Assembly (NCBI GenBank): GCA_035470785.1
Contig: DATIQN010000051.1
Location: forward strand, 1-64,000
Direction of reading: 5' to 3'
Origin: Croceibacterium_B sp035470785
GTDB taxonomy: Bacteria; Pseudomonadota; Alphaproteobacteria; Sphingomonadales; Sphingomonadaceae
DNA: 64,000 bases
Below the pieces are notes generated by a model. It saw only the letters and a program-made list of their open reading frames with translations, was not told where the DNA came from and did no database searches. Shown here piece after piece: positions 25,863-42,077 of this stretch. Within the stretch, counting starts at the first letter, position 1. Each line of letters opens with the position of its first letter. Both the position numbers and the translations under genes were made by a program.

Positions 25863-27260
25863 TCAGGCGGGCAACAACCCGAGGCGGCCGCGCCGCGCCC
25901 AGCGCTGCAGCAGCAGGCCCGCCACGACCACCAGGCCGACGGCGAGACCGATCCAAACGCCGGTACCTTGCAGCGGTGTGAAGAAGCCCAGCGCGACCGC
26001 GGTGCCGAGGCCGGGTATCCAGTAGCCGAGCAGCGCCATGGCCATCGGCACGCGGGTATCCTGCAATCCGCGCAGCGATCCGGCCGAGACCGCCTGGATC
26101 CCGTCGAACAGCTGGAACGCGGCGGCGACGACCATGTAGCGCACCGCGAAGGCGACGAGGACGGTGTTCTTGGCCGCGTAGGGATCGACGTAAAGCCGGA
26201 TGATCGCCCGCGGGGCAAACAGCATCAGGCCCGCCGTCACGAACATGAAGCCGCCGCCGATCACGATGGCGCACCAGCCCGCGCGGGCGATCGCAGCCGG
26301 ATCGCGCGCGCCGTAGAAATAACCGACGCGGATCGTCGCCGCCTGGGCGACGCCGAACGGTACCTGGAAGGCGAGCGCGGCTAGCTGCAAGGCGATGGTA
26401 TGCCCGGCGAGCTGCTCGGGCCCGATCCGGCCCATCAGGAACGCAGCGCCGCTGAACAGCCCGGCTTCGGCCAGGATCGTCGCCGAGACCGGCGCGCCCT
26501 TGCGCACCAGTTCGCCGAAGCGACGCCACTCGGGCCGCCACCAGTATCCGAAGACGTGATATCTCCGCAGGCGCCGGTCGCTCAAGATCGCCACGGCATA
26601 CGAAGCGACGATGAACAGCGAGGTTAGCAATGTCGACAGCGGCGAGCCGAGCATGCCGAGCGCGGGCGCGCCAAAGTGGCCGAATACGAAAGTGTAGTTG
26701 CCGAGCACGGCGACACCGATTGCCAGCACGGTGATCGCTGTGGCGAAGATCGGGCGGCCGAGCGCGGAGACGAAGTTGCGCAAAACGTTGGCCGCCAGCA
26801 TCGGCACGATCGCCCACTTGATCGCACTGAGGAACGCCCCCGCGCGCGCAGCAACGGCGGGCGTCTGGCCCGTCGCCAGCATGATTTCCTCGCCGAAATG
26901 CAGGCAAGCGGTCGCCGCGAGCCCGGTGAACACCGCCAGCCACAGACCCATCCGGGCCGAGCGGCGCACTTCGCGTACGGCGTGCCGCCGACTGCCCAGC
27001 TCGGCCGAGATCAGCGCCGCGACCATGCCCGACATGCCCGAGAGCGACCACGCGACGAGGCCGAACAGCGACACCGCGAGGCTCGAGGCCGCGAGCGTCT
27101 CGGCGCCCAGCCGGGCGACGAAGATCACGTCGACGGCGTAGACAAGCATCTGCGCGAGATTGGCGATCACCAGCGGCCAGGCGAGCGCCAGCGTCGCGAC
27201 GATCTCGCCGCGCCAGCCTTCGCCGCCATGCGGAGGCTTCAAGATCGGGTCTGTCGTCAT
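25863..27260 (-). CDS. MATE family efflux transporter
   Basis: The product is a 465-residue inner-membrane protein with about twelve hydrophobic segments in two similar halves, as in NorM-type multidrug exporters driven by H+ or Na+. Typical parts are LALAWPLVIANLAQMLVYAV in helix 1 and DGIQAVSAGSLRGLQDTR in the second half. The ATG at 27260 is chosen because the conserved N-terminus starts there; longer readings add unlikely sequence. It is divergent from the PagL-like gene. Confidence 0.9.
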   Translation of the reverse strand: MTTDPILKPPHGGEGWRGEIVATLALAWPLVIANLAQMLVYAVDVIFVARLGAETLAASSLAVSLFGLVAWSLSGMSGMVAALISAELGSRRHAVREVRRSARMGLWLAVFTGLAATACLHFGEEIMLATGQTPAVAARAGAFLSAIKWAIVPMLAANVLRNFVSALGRPIFATAITVLAIGVAVLGNYTFVFGHFGAPALGMLGSPLSTLLTSLFIVASYAVAILSDRRLRRYHVFGYWWRPEWRRFGELVRKGAPVSATILAEAGLFSGAAFLMGRIGPEQLAGHTIALQLAALAFQVPFGVAQAATIRVGYFYGARDPAAIARAGWCAIVIGGGFMFVTAGLMLFAPRAIIRLYVDPYAAKNTVLVAFAVRYMVVAAAFQLFDGIQAVSAGSLRGLQDTRVPMAMALLGYWIPGLGTAVALGFFTPLQGTGVWIGLAVGLVVVAGLLLQRWARRGRLGLLPA

Positions 27261-27372
27261 CAGCAAAGCCGGCCCGGATAGGCGCATGCACGCAGCGGCG
27301 GAAGCGGTTGCGGAACCGCGCGCACCGTTTCGCGTCAGCTTGCGGCAAGGTTGCCACTGTAAGCGAGGCCGG

Positions 27373-27912
27373 ATGTTCCGACCGCCTTTGCTCGCCGCAG
27401 CGCTGCTGCTCACCGTCGTCGCCGCGCCAGCCGCCGCGCAGGAGGCGTTTGTTGGCGCCTATGTTCACGGCGTGGACACCCCGTTTACACTTCCCACCGG
27501 CGAGGGCGGCGCCGACATCGAACTCGGCTATCGCTTCGGCCGGCTGCAGGCACTCAGTTTCGTCGGCGCACCCGCGCCGTACCTGACCGCCTCGGTCAAC
27601 ACGCAAGGCGACACCAGCTTCGCCGGCGGCGGCCTCAGCTGGAAGATCGGCAAGGGGCCGGTTTACCTGCGGCCGGGCGTAGGTCTCATTGTGCACGACG
27701 GTACCCGCTTGCGCGTCGGCTCCAATGGCTATCGCACCGATCTCGGCAGCCCCGTGCTGTTCGAGCCCGAGATCGCGCTTGGCACGAGGCTTTCGGACAA
27801 GCTGAGCGTCGAGGCAAGCTGGGTCCATATCAGCGGCGCGCGGCTGTTCAATTCGCAGCAGAACCCCGGCATCGACATGATGGGCGTGCGGCTGGCGCTG
27901 GCCTTGCGCTAA
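27373..27912 (+). CDS. Acyloxyacyl hydrolase, PagL-like lipid A 3-O-deacylase
   Basis: The product has 179 residues with a signal peptide (1-22). The mature part is a short outer-membrane beta-barrel. The C-terminal signature WVHISGARLF with NPGIDMMGVRL matches PagL, where a His and Ser two residues apart are catalytic (here His152 and Ser154). The third residue of the PagL triad is Glu; at about the same place this protein has Asp168. If active it would remove the 3-linked acyl chain of lipid A. GAGG lies just before the start at 27373. Confidence 0.75.
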   Translation: MFRPPLLAAALLLTVVAAPAAAQEAFVGAYVHGVDTPFTLPTGEGGADIELGYRFGRLQALSFVGAPAPYLTASVNTQGDTSFAGGGLSWKIGKGPVYLRPGVGLIVHDGTRLRVGSNGYRTDLGSPVLFEPEIALGTRLSDKLSVEASWVHISGARLFNSQQNPGIDMMGVRLALALR

Positions 27913-27981
27913 ACGCTCTTGCGCATCGCGCGCGGAGCGATAGGAACGCGGCCGGACCCATTCCTCGAAGGACGCCCTTCC

Positions 27982-28536
27982 ATGATTTCGCGTTTCGCCC
28001 TCGCCGCTTCGCTTGCTTTCACCGTGGCCGCCTGCGGTTCGCAGTCGCAGCCGACCGACCAGCCGAGCGCAGCCGAAACGACGCCCAGCGCCGTCGCTAC
28101 CGCCGCCCCGGAGGCGGCGCCGACGGCCGCGGCGAGCGCAACGCCGGCCGAAGCCGCTACGCCGACACCCACGCCGACTCCCTCGGCGAAACCCAGCGCA
28201 AAGGCCTCGCCCGACGTGGCCGCGACCGGGGCGAGCGCCGCCATGTCGGCGGTGCCGCAGGCCTTCAACCAGTGCGCCGCGTGCCACTCGACCACGCCGG
28301 GCAAGACAATCATCGGCCCCTCGCTGGCGCACGTTTACGGGCGCAATGCCGGCTCGCTCGCGGGCTTCCAGTACAGCGATGCGATGAAGGGCTCCGGACT
28401 GACGTGGACCTCGAGCAATCTCGACGCCTTCCTGACCAACCCCGCCGGCAAGGTCCCAGGCACCCTGATGGGCCTCGCCGGGATCAAGGACGCCGCTCAG
28501 CGCAAGGCGATCATCGCTTACCTGAAGACCCTCTAA
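27982..28536 (+). CDS. Lipid-anchored class I cytochrome c
   Basis: The product has 184 residues. The lipoprotein signal ends at Val-Ala-Ala-Cys18. Residues 19-90 are a long Ala/Pro/Thr/Ser tether. The cytochrome domain binds haem through Cys98-Ala-Ala-Cys-His102, with Met163 (GTLMGL) as the likely sixth ligand, and has c2/c-552-like spacing including GPSLAHVYGR. It would carry electrons in the periplasm while tethered to a membrane. AAGGACG precedes the ATG. The next gene starts on the base after the stop. Confidence 0.88.
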   Translation: MISRFALAASLAFTVAACGSQSQPTDQPSAAETTPSAVATAAPEAAPTAAASATPAEAATPTPTPTPSAKPSAKASPDVAATGASAAMSAVPQAFNQCAACHSTTPGKTIIGPSLAHVYGRNAGSLAGFQYSDAMKGSGLTWTSSNLDAFLTNPAGKVPGTLMGLAGIKDAAQRKAIIAYLKTL

Positions 28537-30303
28537 GTGGTTGAAACAGGCACCTCGATCCTGCGGGACGGGGTGCTTCTGCTGGGCTTCGGCCTGTTCT
28601 TCGTCCTGCTGTTCCGGCGTCTCGGGCTCGGCGCCACGTTAGGATACCTGGTCGCCGGCGCGGTGGTCGGGCCGCACGTGCTCGGCCTCGCGGGCAACGC
28701 CAACGAGATGATCGGCGTCGCCGAGCTCGGCATCACTCTGCTGCTGTTCATCGTCGGCTTGGAACTCAGCCCGTCGCGGCTGTGGCAACTCAAGAGCGAG
28801 ATTTTTGCGCTCGGCTCTGCGCAAGTCGTGCTGTGTGGGGTCGTCCTGGTCGGACTGGTCTACGCCGGCAGCGGCTTGTCGACCGAAGCTTCGCTGGCGA
28901 TCGGCCTGCCGCTGGCGCTGTCGTCGACCGCGCAGGTCCTGCCGATGCTGCAATCGGCCGGAAGACTGCGCAGCCCGTTCGGCGAGCGGGCCTTCGCGAT
29001 CCTGCTGTTCCAGGACCTGTCGATCATCCCCCTGCTGACGATCGTCGCCGCGCTCAGTCGGAATCCCGCGGACAGCGCCGGCCCGCCCGGCTGGCAGATG
29101 GCGCTGATGACGCTGGCGGCAGTGGCCGGGCTGATCGTCGCCGGGCGCTTCCTGGTGCGGCCGCTGTTCCGGCTGATCTCCACCTTGGGCGAGCGCGAGA
29201 TGTTCGTCGTCGCCGCGCTGGCGATCGTCGTCGCCGCCGCGGCGCTGATGGAAGCGCTTGGTCTGTCGACCGCGCTCGGCGCGTTCGTCGCCGGGGTCAT
29301 GCTGGCGGACACGCCGTTCCGCCACGAGATCGAGGCCGACGTCGAGCCGTTCCGCTCGATCCTGCTCGGGCTGTTCTTCCTCTCGGTCGGCATGCTGCTC
29401 GACTTGTCGGTGATCGCTGCCAACCCGCTGTTCGTGATCGGCATGGCGATCGGCCTGATCGCGCTCAAGACGCTCGTGATCGGCGGGCTCGGCCTCGCCT
29501 GCCGGATGCGCTGGCGCGAAGCGCTCGCGCTCGGGCTGCTGCTCAGCCAGGGCGGCGAGTTCGGCTTCGTCCTGTTCACGCGCGCGCAGCAGGGCATGCT
29601 GATCACGCCCGGTGCGGCGAGCCTGTTCGCGGCCATCGTCACGCTGTCGATGGCCACCACGCCGTTCCTGATGATGGCCACCCGGCGCATCCGCAAGCAG
29701 CCGAAGGATCGCGAGGTGCGCGAAGGCCCACGCGCCGACGGCGCCAACGCGCTGGTCGTCGGCTACGGCCGCTTCGGCCAGACGGTGGGACAGATGCTGC
29801 TCGCTGCCGGTATCCCGGTCACGCTGATCGACACCGACACCGAGATGATCGACGTCGCCCGCGAATTCGGTGCGCAGGTCTATTTCGGCGACGGCACCCG
29901 GCTCGACCTGTTGCGCCAGGCGGGGGCGGGGGAGGCCGAGTTGATCCTGTTCTGCCTCGACGGCGAGCAGCCCGATGCCGAGCTGTTGCGCGCGGTGCGC
30001 GAAACGTTCCCCAACGCCGCGATCATGGTCCGCGCCTACGACCGCCGGATGCTGGTGACGCTGCGCGATGCGCCGGTCGACTATGTCGTGCGCGAGGTGA
30101 TGGAATCGGCGGTGCAGATGGCCCGCGCCGCGCTCGAGCGGATCGGCGATTCCGAAGAAGACATCGACCGGGTCGAGACGTTCTATCGCGCCAACGACCG
30201 CGAGCGGCTCGACATGCAGAAGGAGCACGGCGACATCCGCGCCGGGCGCGAACGCACGATCACCACCCAGCACACGTGGGCGGAAGCGGGCAGCGAGATT
30301 TAG
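28537..30303 (+). CDS. Kef-type monovalent cation:proton antiporter (CPA2) with RCK domain
   Basis: The product has 588 residues. About twelve membrane helices (1-385) form the Na+/H+ exchanger fold, with GLELSPSRLWQLK and GGEFGFVLF as in KefB/KefC. A cytoplasmic RCK/TrkA-N domain follows (about 402-520) with the nucleotide-binding GYGRFGQ and an acidic residue ending strand 2 (LIDTDTEMI). It probably exports K+ in exchange for H+ under NAD(H) or thiol control, as in Kef systems; the ion is inferred. The GTG start abuts the stop of the cytochrome gene, so the two are probably co-transcribed. Confidence 0.92.
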   Translation: MVETGTSILRDGVLLLGFGLFFVLLFRRLGLGATLGYLVAGAVVGPHVLGLAGNANEMIGVAELGITLLLFIVGLELSPSRLWQLKSEIFALGSAQVVLCGVVLVGLVYAGSGLSTEASLAIGLPLALSSTAQVLPMLQSAGRLRSPFGERAFAILLFQDLSIIPLLTIVAALSRNPADSAGPPGWQMALMTLAAVAGLIVAGRFLVRPLFRLISTLGEREMFVVAALAIVVAAAALMEALGLSTALGAFVAGVMLADTPFRHEIEADVEPFRSILLGLFFLSVGMLLDLSVIAANPLFVIGMAIGLIALKTLVIGGLGLACRMRWREALALGLLLSQGGEFGFVLFTRAQQGMLITPGAASLFAAIVTLSMATTPFLMMATRRIRKQPKDREVREGPRADGANALVVGYGRFGQTVGQMLLAAGIPVTLIDTDTEMIDVAREFGAQVYFGDGTRLDLLRQAGAGEAELILFCLDGEQPDAELLRAVRETFPNAAIMVRAYDRRMLVTLRDAPVDYVVREVMESAVQMARAALERIGDSEEDIDRVETFYRANDRERLDMQKEHGDIRAGRERTITTQHTWAEAGSEI

Positions 30304-30313
30304 CGAGTCCGGG

Positions 30314-30341
30314 CCTCTCCCCTCCGGGCGGAGGGGAGAGG
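30314..30341. terminator. 12-bp perfect hairpin between convergent genes
   Basis: CCTCTCCCCTCC (30314-30325), loop GGGC, GGAGGGGAGAGG. It has no T run on either side, so it is not a classical intrinsic terminator. Its position between two convergent genes still suggests a transcription-blocking or RNA-stabilising hairpin, or a dispersed palindromic repeat. Confidence 0.45.
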
Positions 30342-30350
30342 GGGTTGGAA

Positions 30351-30902
30351 CTAGACTTTGGTGCCGGGACCTGCCGGCTCGGGCTGCTTGGCGGCACTGG
30401 CCGCTACAGGCGCATCGCTCTTGGCCTTGTCGCAGCTACCGGCGCTGGTCCTGGTGACCTTGGGCTGCTGGCTGCTGCCGTCGGAGCTGTATTCGACCGT
30501 CTGCGTGCAGCCGTTCGCGTCTCTGGTCGACGAGACGTAAGTGAAATGCATCCCGGCGGGCAGGTTGCCGGAGACAGTCACCATTCCCGGAGCTCCGGGG
30601 CCGCCCGCGGCCGCGGCCTTCTCCATCGCCGCGACCTGCTGCAGCATCGCCTGGTGCTGGGCTTCCATGTAGGCGGCCATCCGGTCGAGCTCGGCGAAGG
30701 GATCGACGAAGGCGATGGGCACCGCATCAGCCGGCTGGACCGCCACCTTTGGCGCGACATCGCCCGTGTATTCGATCTGCGCTACCGAACCGTCGGGCAG
30801 CGAGACGTTCATCGTGTGGAGCTTTTCGGCCGCGAAGGCTGCCGTGCCGGCGAGCAGCAGCGCGGCGCCGCCGGCGAGGATGGTTGTACCCGCAAAGCGC
30901 AT
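30351..30902 (-). CDS. Exported protein of unknown function
   Basis: The product has 183 residues with a signal peptide (1-24, AAFA cleavage). A short domain contains MNVSLPDGSVAQIEYTGDVAP, followed by a predicted helix with Met/Gln/Ala-rich sequence (about 68-98). A region with two cysteines (in GCTQTV and GSCDKA) may form a disulfide, and the tail is Ala/Pro-rich. It is similar in style to small exported sphingomonad proteins, but I do not recognise a named family. Confidence 0.65.
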   Translation of the reverse strand: MRFAGTTILAGGAALLLAGTAAFAAEKLHTMNVSLPDGSVAQIEYTGDVAPKVAVQPADAVPIAFVDPFAELDRMAAYMEAQHQAMLQQVAAMEKAAAAGGPGAPGMVTVSGNLPAGMHFTYVSSTRDANGCTQTVEYSSDGSSQQPKVTRTSAGSCDKAKSDAPVAASAAKQPEPAGPGTKV

Positions 30903-30981
30903 GGAACTTCCTCCATTGGTTGTGAATCGCCGGCGAAAATCTACTCGGCGAACCTGAACGCTCGATTACGGAGCGCATAGC

Positions 30982-31010
30982 AAAAGGGCGGCACCTTGCG
31001 GCACCGCCCT
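30982..31010 (-). terminator. Terminator after rplL
   Basis: On the minus strand, a 10-bp stem (GGGCGG/CCGCCC continued by two G-T pairs and two C-G pairs) with loop GCAA is followed by TTTTG. It lies 48 bases after the rplL stop and isolates rplJ-rplL from downstream genes. Confidence 0.8.
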
Positions 31011-31058
31011 CCTATCCGCGAGTGCTTCAAGACACCCGCGAAACTCGCTTCTAGAAGC

Positions 31059-31436
31059 TTACTTGATCTCGACGGTGCCGCCGGCTGCTTCGATCTTGGC
31101 CTTGATCTCTTCGGCCTCGGCCTTGTTCACGCCTTCCTTGACCGCCTTGGGGGCGCTCTCGACGAGGGCCTTGGCTTCTGTCAGGCCCAGCTGCGTGATG
31201 GCGCGGACTTCCTTGATCACCTGGATCTTCTTGCCACCGTCGCCGGTGAGGATGACGTCGAACTCGGTCTTCTCTTCGACGGCTTCGGCAGCGGCGCCGC
31301 CACCGGCAGGCGCGGCAACGGCCACGGCGGCCGCGGCGGAAACGCCCCATTCTTCTTCCAGCGCCTTGGCAAGCTCAGCGGCTTCCATGACGGTCAGCTT
31401 CGACAGTTCTTCAACAAGCTTGGCGATATCGGCCAT
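31059..31436 (-). CDS. rplL: 50S ribosomal protein L7/L12
   Basis: Stalk protein of 125 residues that recruits translation GTPases. The N-terminal dimerisation domain (IAKLVEELSKLTVMEAAELA), an Ala-rich hinge (about 33-50) and the C-terminal domain with KIQVIKEVRAITQLGLTEAK are complete. It follows rplJ by 63 bases on the same strand. Confidence 0.98.
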   Translation of the reverse strand: MADIAKLVEELSKLTVMEAAELAKALEEEWGVSAAAAVAVAAPAGGGAAAEAVEEKTEFDVILTGDGGKKIQVIKEVRAITQLGLTEAKALVESAPKAVKEGVNKAEAEEIKAKIEAAGGTVEIK

Positions 31437-31499
31437 GATGTTTTACTCCTGATTGATGGACCGGATTGCTCCGGGAATTCGAGAAATTGGAAAAACCGC

Positions 31500-32015
31500 T
31501 TACGCCGCTTCCTTGGCCCCATAGGCCGCAAAGACGCGGGCGAGCTTGGCCGCGGGCTCGCTGATCACGCGGACGACCTTCGTCGCCGGCGCGTTGAGCA
31601 ATCCCACGATCGTGCCCCTCAGCTCATCGAGCGACGGCATCGAGGCGAGCGCCTTGATCCCGTCGGCGTTGAGCACCTGGCTACCCATCGAGCCGCCGAC
31701 GATTTCGAGCTTGTCGTTCGTCTTGGCGAAGTTCACCGCCGCCTTGGCAGCAGCGACCGGGTCCGCCGAATAGGCGAGCGCGGTCGGACCGGTGAGGTAA
31801 GCCTCGATACCGGTGTAGTCGGTGTCCTTCAGGGCGAGCCTGGCGAGGCGGTTCTTCGCAACCTGGTAGGAAGCGCCAACATCACGCATCTTCGTACGCA
31901 AGTCGGTGGACTGGGCCACCGTCAGGCCGAGGTTGCGGGTGACGACCACCACGCCCGCCTCGTTGAAGACTGCGTTGAGCTGGGCGACCGCGTCGGTTTT
32001 CTGCGAACGATCCAT
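31500..32015 (-). CDS. rplJ: 50S ribosomal protein L10
   Basis: Stalk base protein of 171 residues that anchors L7/L12 dimers on 23S rRNA. It begins MDRSQKTDAVAQLNAVFNEA and has VAKNRLARLAL and LTGPTALAY, typical of L10. AAGGAG seven bases before the ATG at 32015 settles the start. Its leader is long and probably carries the L10 autoregulatory structure. rplK and rplA are not in the window. Confidence 0.97.
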   Translation of the reverse strand: MDRSQKTDAVAQLNAVFNEAGVVVVTRNLGLTVAQSTDLRTKMRDVGASYQVAKNRLARLALKDTDYTGIEAYLTGPTALAYSADPVAAAKAAVNFAKTNDKLEIVGGSMGSQVLNADGIKALASMPSLDELRGTIVGLLNAPATKVVRVISEPAAKLARVFAAYGAKEAA

Positions 32016-32255
32016 GCCATACTCCTTCACTATGGCCGTGCGGGGCGAACCCCGCGCGACCGGCTCATTGTGGTCCATGCCGAAGATCGACACGGGCGAG
32101 TCCGTTGAGGGGGAAGGAGTGCGCCGAAGCGCGGATGACGACGCAAGGAGCGCCGCCGGAAATCTCTTTTCCCCGTCTAGGCTGCAAATTAAGTGGGAAG
32201 CCCACAGCAACTGTCTCGGACGGATGACTGCAAAGCCTTTCGGTTCGGCGGTCGG
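32016..32255 (-). promoter_or_regulatory. rplJ leader, probable L10 autoregulatory region
   Basis: About 240 bases lie between the predicted transcription start and rplJ. Near its end, on the minus strand, is a perfect 6-bp stem GCGGGG/CCCCGC closed by a TTCG tetraloop (32055-32040), 25 bases before the start codon. Long structured leaders with an L10(L12)4 binding site are known upstream of rplJ in many bacteria. Assignment here is by position and the one visible hairpin. Confidence 0.45.
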
Positions 32256-32261
32256 CGCGGG

Positions 32262-32289
32262 CCTTTAGCCTGATTGCCGTGCGAGTCAA
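32262..32289 (-). promoter_or_regulatory. Putative rplJ-rplL promoter
   Basis: Minus strand: TTGACT (32289-32284), 16 bases, then TAAAGG (32267-32262). The -35 box is near consensus and the -10 box is weak. It is back-to-back with the rpoB promoter, with 18 bases between the two -35 boxes. Confidence 0.45.
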
Positions 32290-32307
32290 GAAAACCTCGC
32301 AGCCGTG

Positions 32308-32336
32308 TTGACCGCCCGCGCCCTCGCACCTATATG
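32308..32336 (+). promoter_or_regulatory. Putative rpoB-rpoC promoter
   Basis: TTGACC (32308-32313), exactly 17 bases, then TATATG (32331-32336). It is the best promoter match in the gap. Transcription from about 32343 would give a leader of about 207 bases before rpoB. Confidence 0.6.
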
Positions 32337-32342
32337 CCCACT

Positions 32343-32549
32343 CAGCCGGAGCTTCGAGCAAGGCGCACCTTACGCGGGGGTGCACCATCGGATGGAAGCC
32401 CGGCCTCCCGTGAGACCTGATCAAGGCTGCAGTCCGGCCACCCTCGAGGTGCGCCTGCCCTGCGGCCTTTCGGCGTCTCGCGGTGCTCCCGCCCGAGCGA
32501 TTTTATGCCGGCGGCATGGGCCGGCGAAGCAAAGAGGCTGAATTCCCCT
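32343..32549 (+). promoter_or_regulatory. Long 5' leader of rpoB
   Basis: This GC-rich stretch between the predicted promoter and the rpoB start holds no supported coding sequence. It contains several self-complementary GC segments (for example GGTGCACC near 32380 and GCCGGC repeats near 32505-32525), so the RNA is probably structured. No known riboswitch is recognised. Confidence 0.35.
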
Positions 32550-36713
<4,164 letters not shown>

Positions 36714-36765
36714 CCGCCTCCGCCACCCGCAGCCCAGGAAATTTCACCCGTAAGGGACAAAGAAA

Positions 36766-41118
<4,353 letters not shown>

Positions 41119-41142
41119 GCCGCGCTTCTTCAGGCAAAACAC

Positions 41143-41174
41143 AGCCCCGCCGGAGCGATCCGGCGGGGCTTTTT
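41143..41174 (+). terminator. Terminator of the rpoBC operon
   Basis: An 11-bp perfect stem AGCCCCGCCGG/CCGGCGGGGCT with loop AGCGAT is followed by a run of five T, 25 bases after the rpoC stop. Confidence 0.95.
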
Positions 41175-41192
41175 CGTGCGCAAATCTTTGTC

Positions 41193-41218
41193 GGAACGGG
41201 CCGGGCAAAGTTACGTTA
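41193..41218 (+). promoter_or_regulatory. Putative EcfG (general stress) promoter
   Basis: GGAAC (41193-41197), 16 bases, CGTTA (41214-41218). This matches the GGAAC-N16/17-CGTT pattern of the alphaproteobacterial general stress sigma factor EcfG. It lies just after the rpoBC terminator and reads towards the frameshifted small membrane gene at 41274. Confidence 0.6.
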
Positions 41219-41273
41219 CGGTCGCATGACCGAGCGAACCGCCATCCAGATGTATTCGCGTTAAAACAATTAC

Positions 41274-41509
41274 GTGAGCCTAATTTCGCGGTTCAAGGGC
41301 GGCGGCTATCTCACTTCCACGGTCAGCGTGTTCTTGCTCGCCGTCCCGGCCTCAAGTCCGCACTCGAATCGCCGATCATGTTCGGCTCCCTGGTCGGCGG
41401 GGTCGTCACTTCGATCGGCGGCATATTTCTGCGATGGCGCTCGCACCGGCTCGAGCAAAAGGAGAAGCACCAGCCGGCCGCGGCTGGCGAATCCCTTAAT
41501 CGGCGCTAA
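41274..41509 (+). pseudogene. Small membrane protein gene interrupted by a frameshift
   Basis: Frame one from GTG 41274 reads SLISRFKGGGYLTSTVSVFL and continues LAVPA, a membrane segment. It then degenerates into Ser/Arg-rich sequence. The frame two bases on takes over at 41351 with LKSALESPIMFGSLVGGVV and a second membrane segment ending in basic sequence, stopping at 41507-41509. Adding one base within GGCCTC (41349-41354) would join them into one 78-residue protein with two membrane segments. There is no clear ribosome binding site. It may be a true frameshift mutation or a sequencing error. The upstream EcfG-like promoter suggests that a gene existed. An ATG at 41378 could still make a 43-residue product. 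Confidence 0.45.
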
Positions 41510-41544
41510 GCTGCGGACGGGTCAACGTAAGGGAGGGCCAACCC

Positions 41545-41943
41545 ATGAAATCGGTAGCCTTGCTGCTTGCCGCCGCGACCGCCGGCACAATCGCCGTCGC
41601 AACCACAACACCGACTGCGGCTATTGCCGCCGCGCCAACCGCCGATATCAGCGGCACCTGGACTACCTCGTTCGACAGCCAGGTCGGCCGGCAGACCTAT
41701 ACCTACACCTTCAAGGTCGATGGCGGGACGCTGACCGGCCACACCAAATCGAACCTCGGCGAGTCCGACCTCAAGGGCACCGTCGACGGGGACAACGTCA
41801 CGTTTGTCGAGAACCTCAAGTACCAGGACCAGACGCTGGCCATCACCTACACCGGCCAGATCGTTTCGGCTGACGAGATCAAGTTCAAGCGCGATGTCGG
41901 CGGGCAGGGCGGCGAGGAATTTACCGCCAAGCGGCAGAAATAG
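41545..41943 (+). CDS. Exported lipocalin-like small protein
   Basis: The product has 132 residues. A long Ala/Thr-rich signal peptide (1-29) is followed by a compact beta-rich domain opening with ISGTWTTSFDSQ, with alternating hydrophobic strands and charged turns. This resembles small secreted beta-sandwich or lipocalin-like proteins that start with a G-x-W strand. GGGAGGG lies eight bases before the ATG. It has its own terminator. The function is unknown. Confidence 0.7.
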   Translation: MKSVALLLAAATAGTIAVATTTPTAAIAAAPTADISGTWTTSFDSQVGRQTYTYTFKVDGGTLTGHTKSNLGESDLKGTVDGDNVTFVENLKYQDQTLAITYTGQIVSADEIKFKRDVGGQGGEEFTAKRQK

Positions 41944-41968
41944 CGTCGCAGTCCGGGCAAGGTAGGAG

Positions 41969-41998
41969 CCCCACCGGAGCCAAACCGGCGGGGTTTTT
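41969..41998 (+). terminator. Terminator after the lipocalin-like gene
   Basis: Stem CCCC-A-CCGG / CCGG-C-GGGG with one internal mismatch and loop AGCCAAA, followed by TTTTT. Confidence 0.8.
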
Positions 41999-42077
41999 CT
42001 TTAGCCGCTGCAAGGGCCCTTGAGAGGCGCTGGCGGGCTCACCACTCTTTACCCTCGCCCACAAAGAAAGATCACCG

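Noticed and set aside
27290..27340. GGAAC followed by CGTTT between the MATE and PagL-like genes.
   Set aside because: The spacing is 9 bases instead of 16-17.
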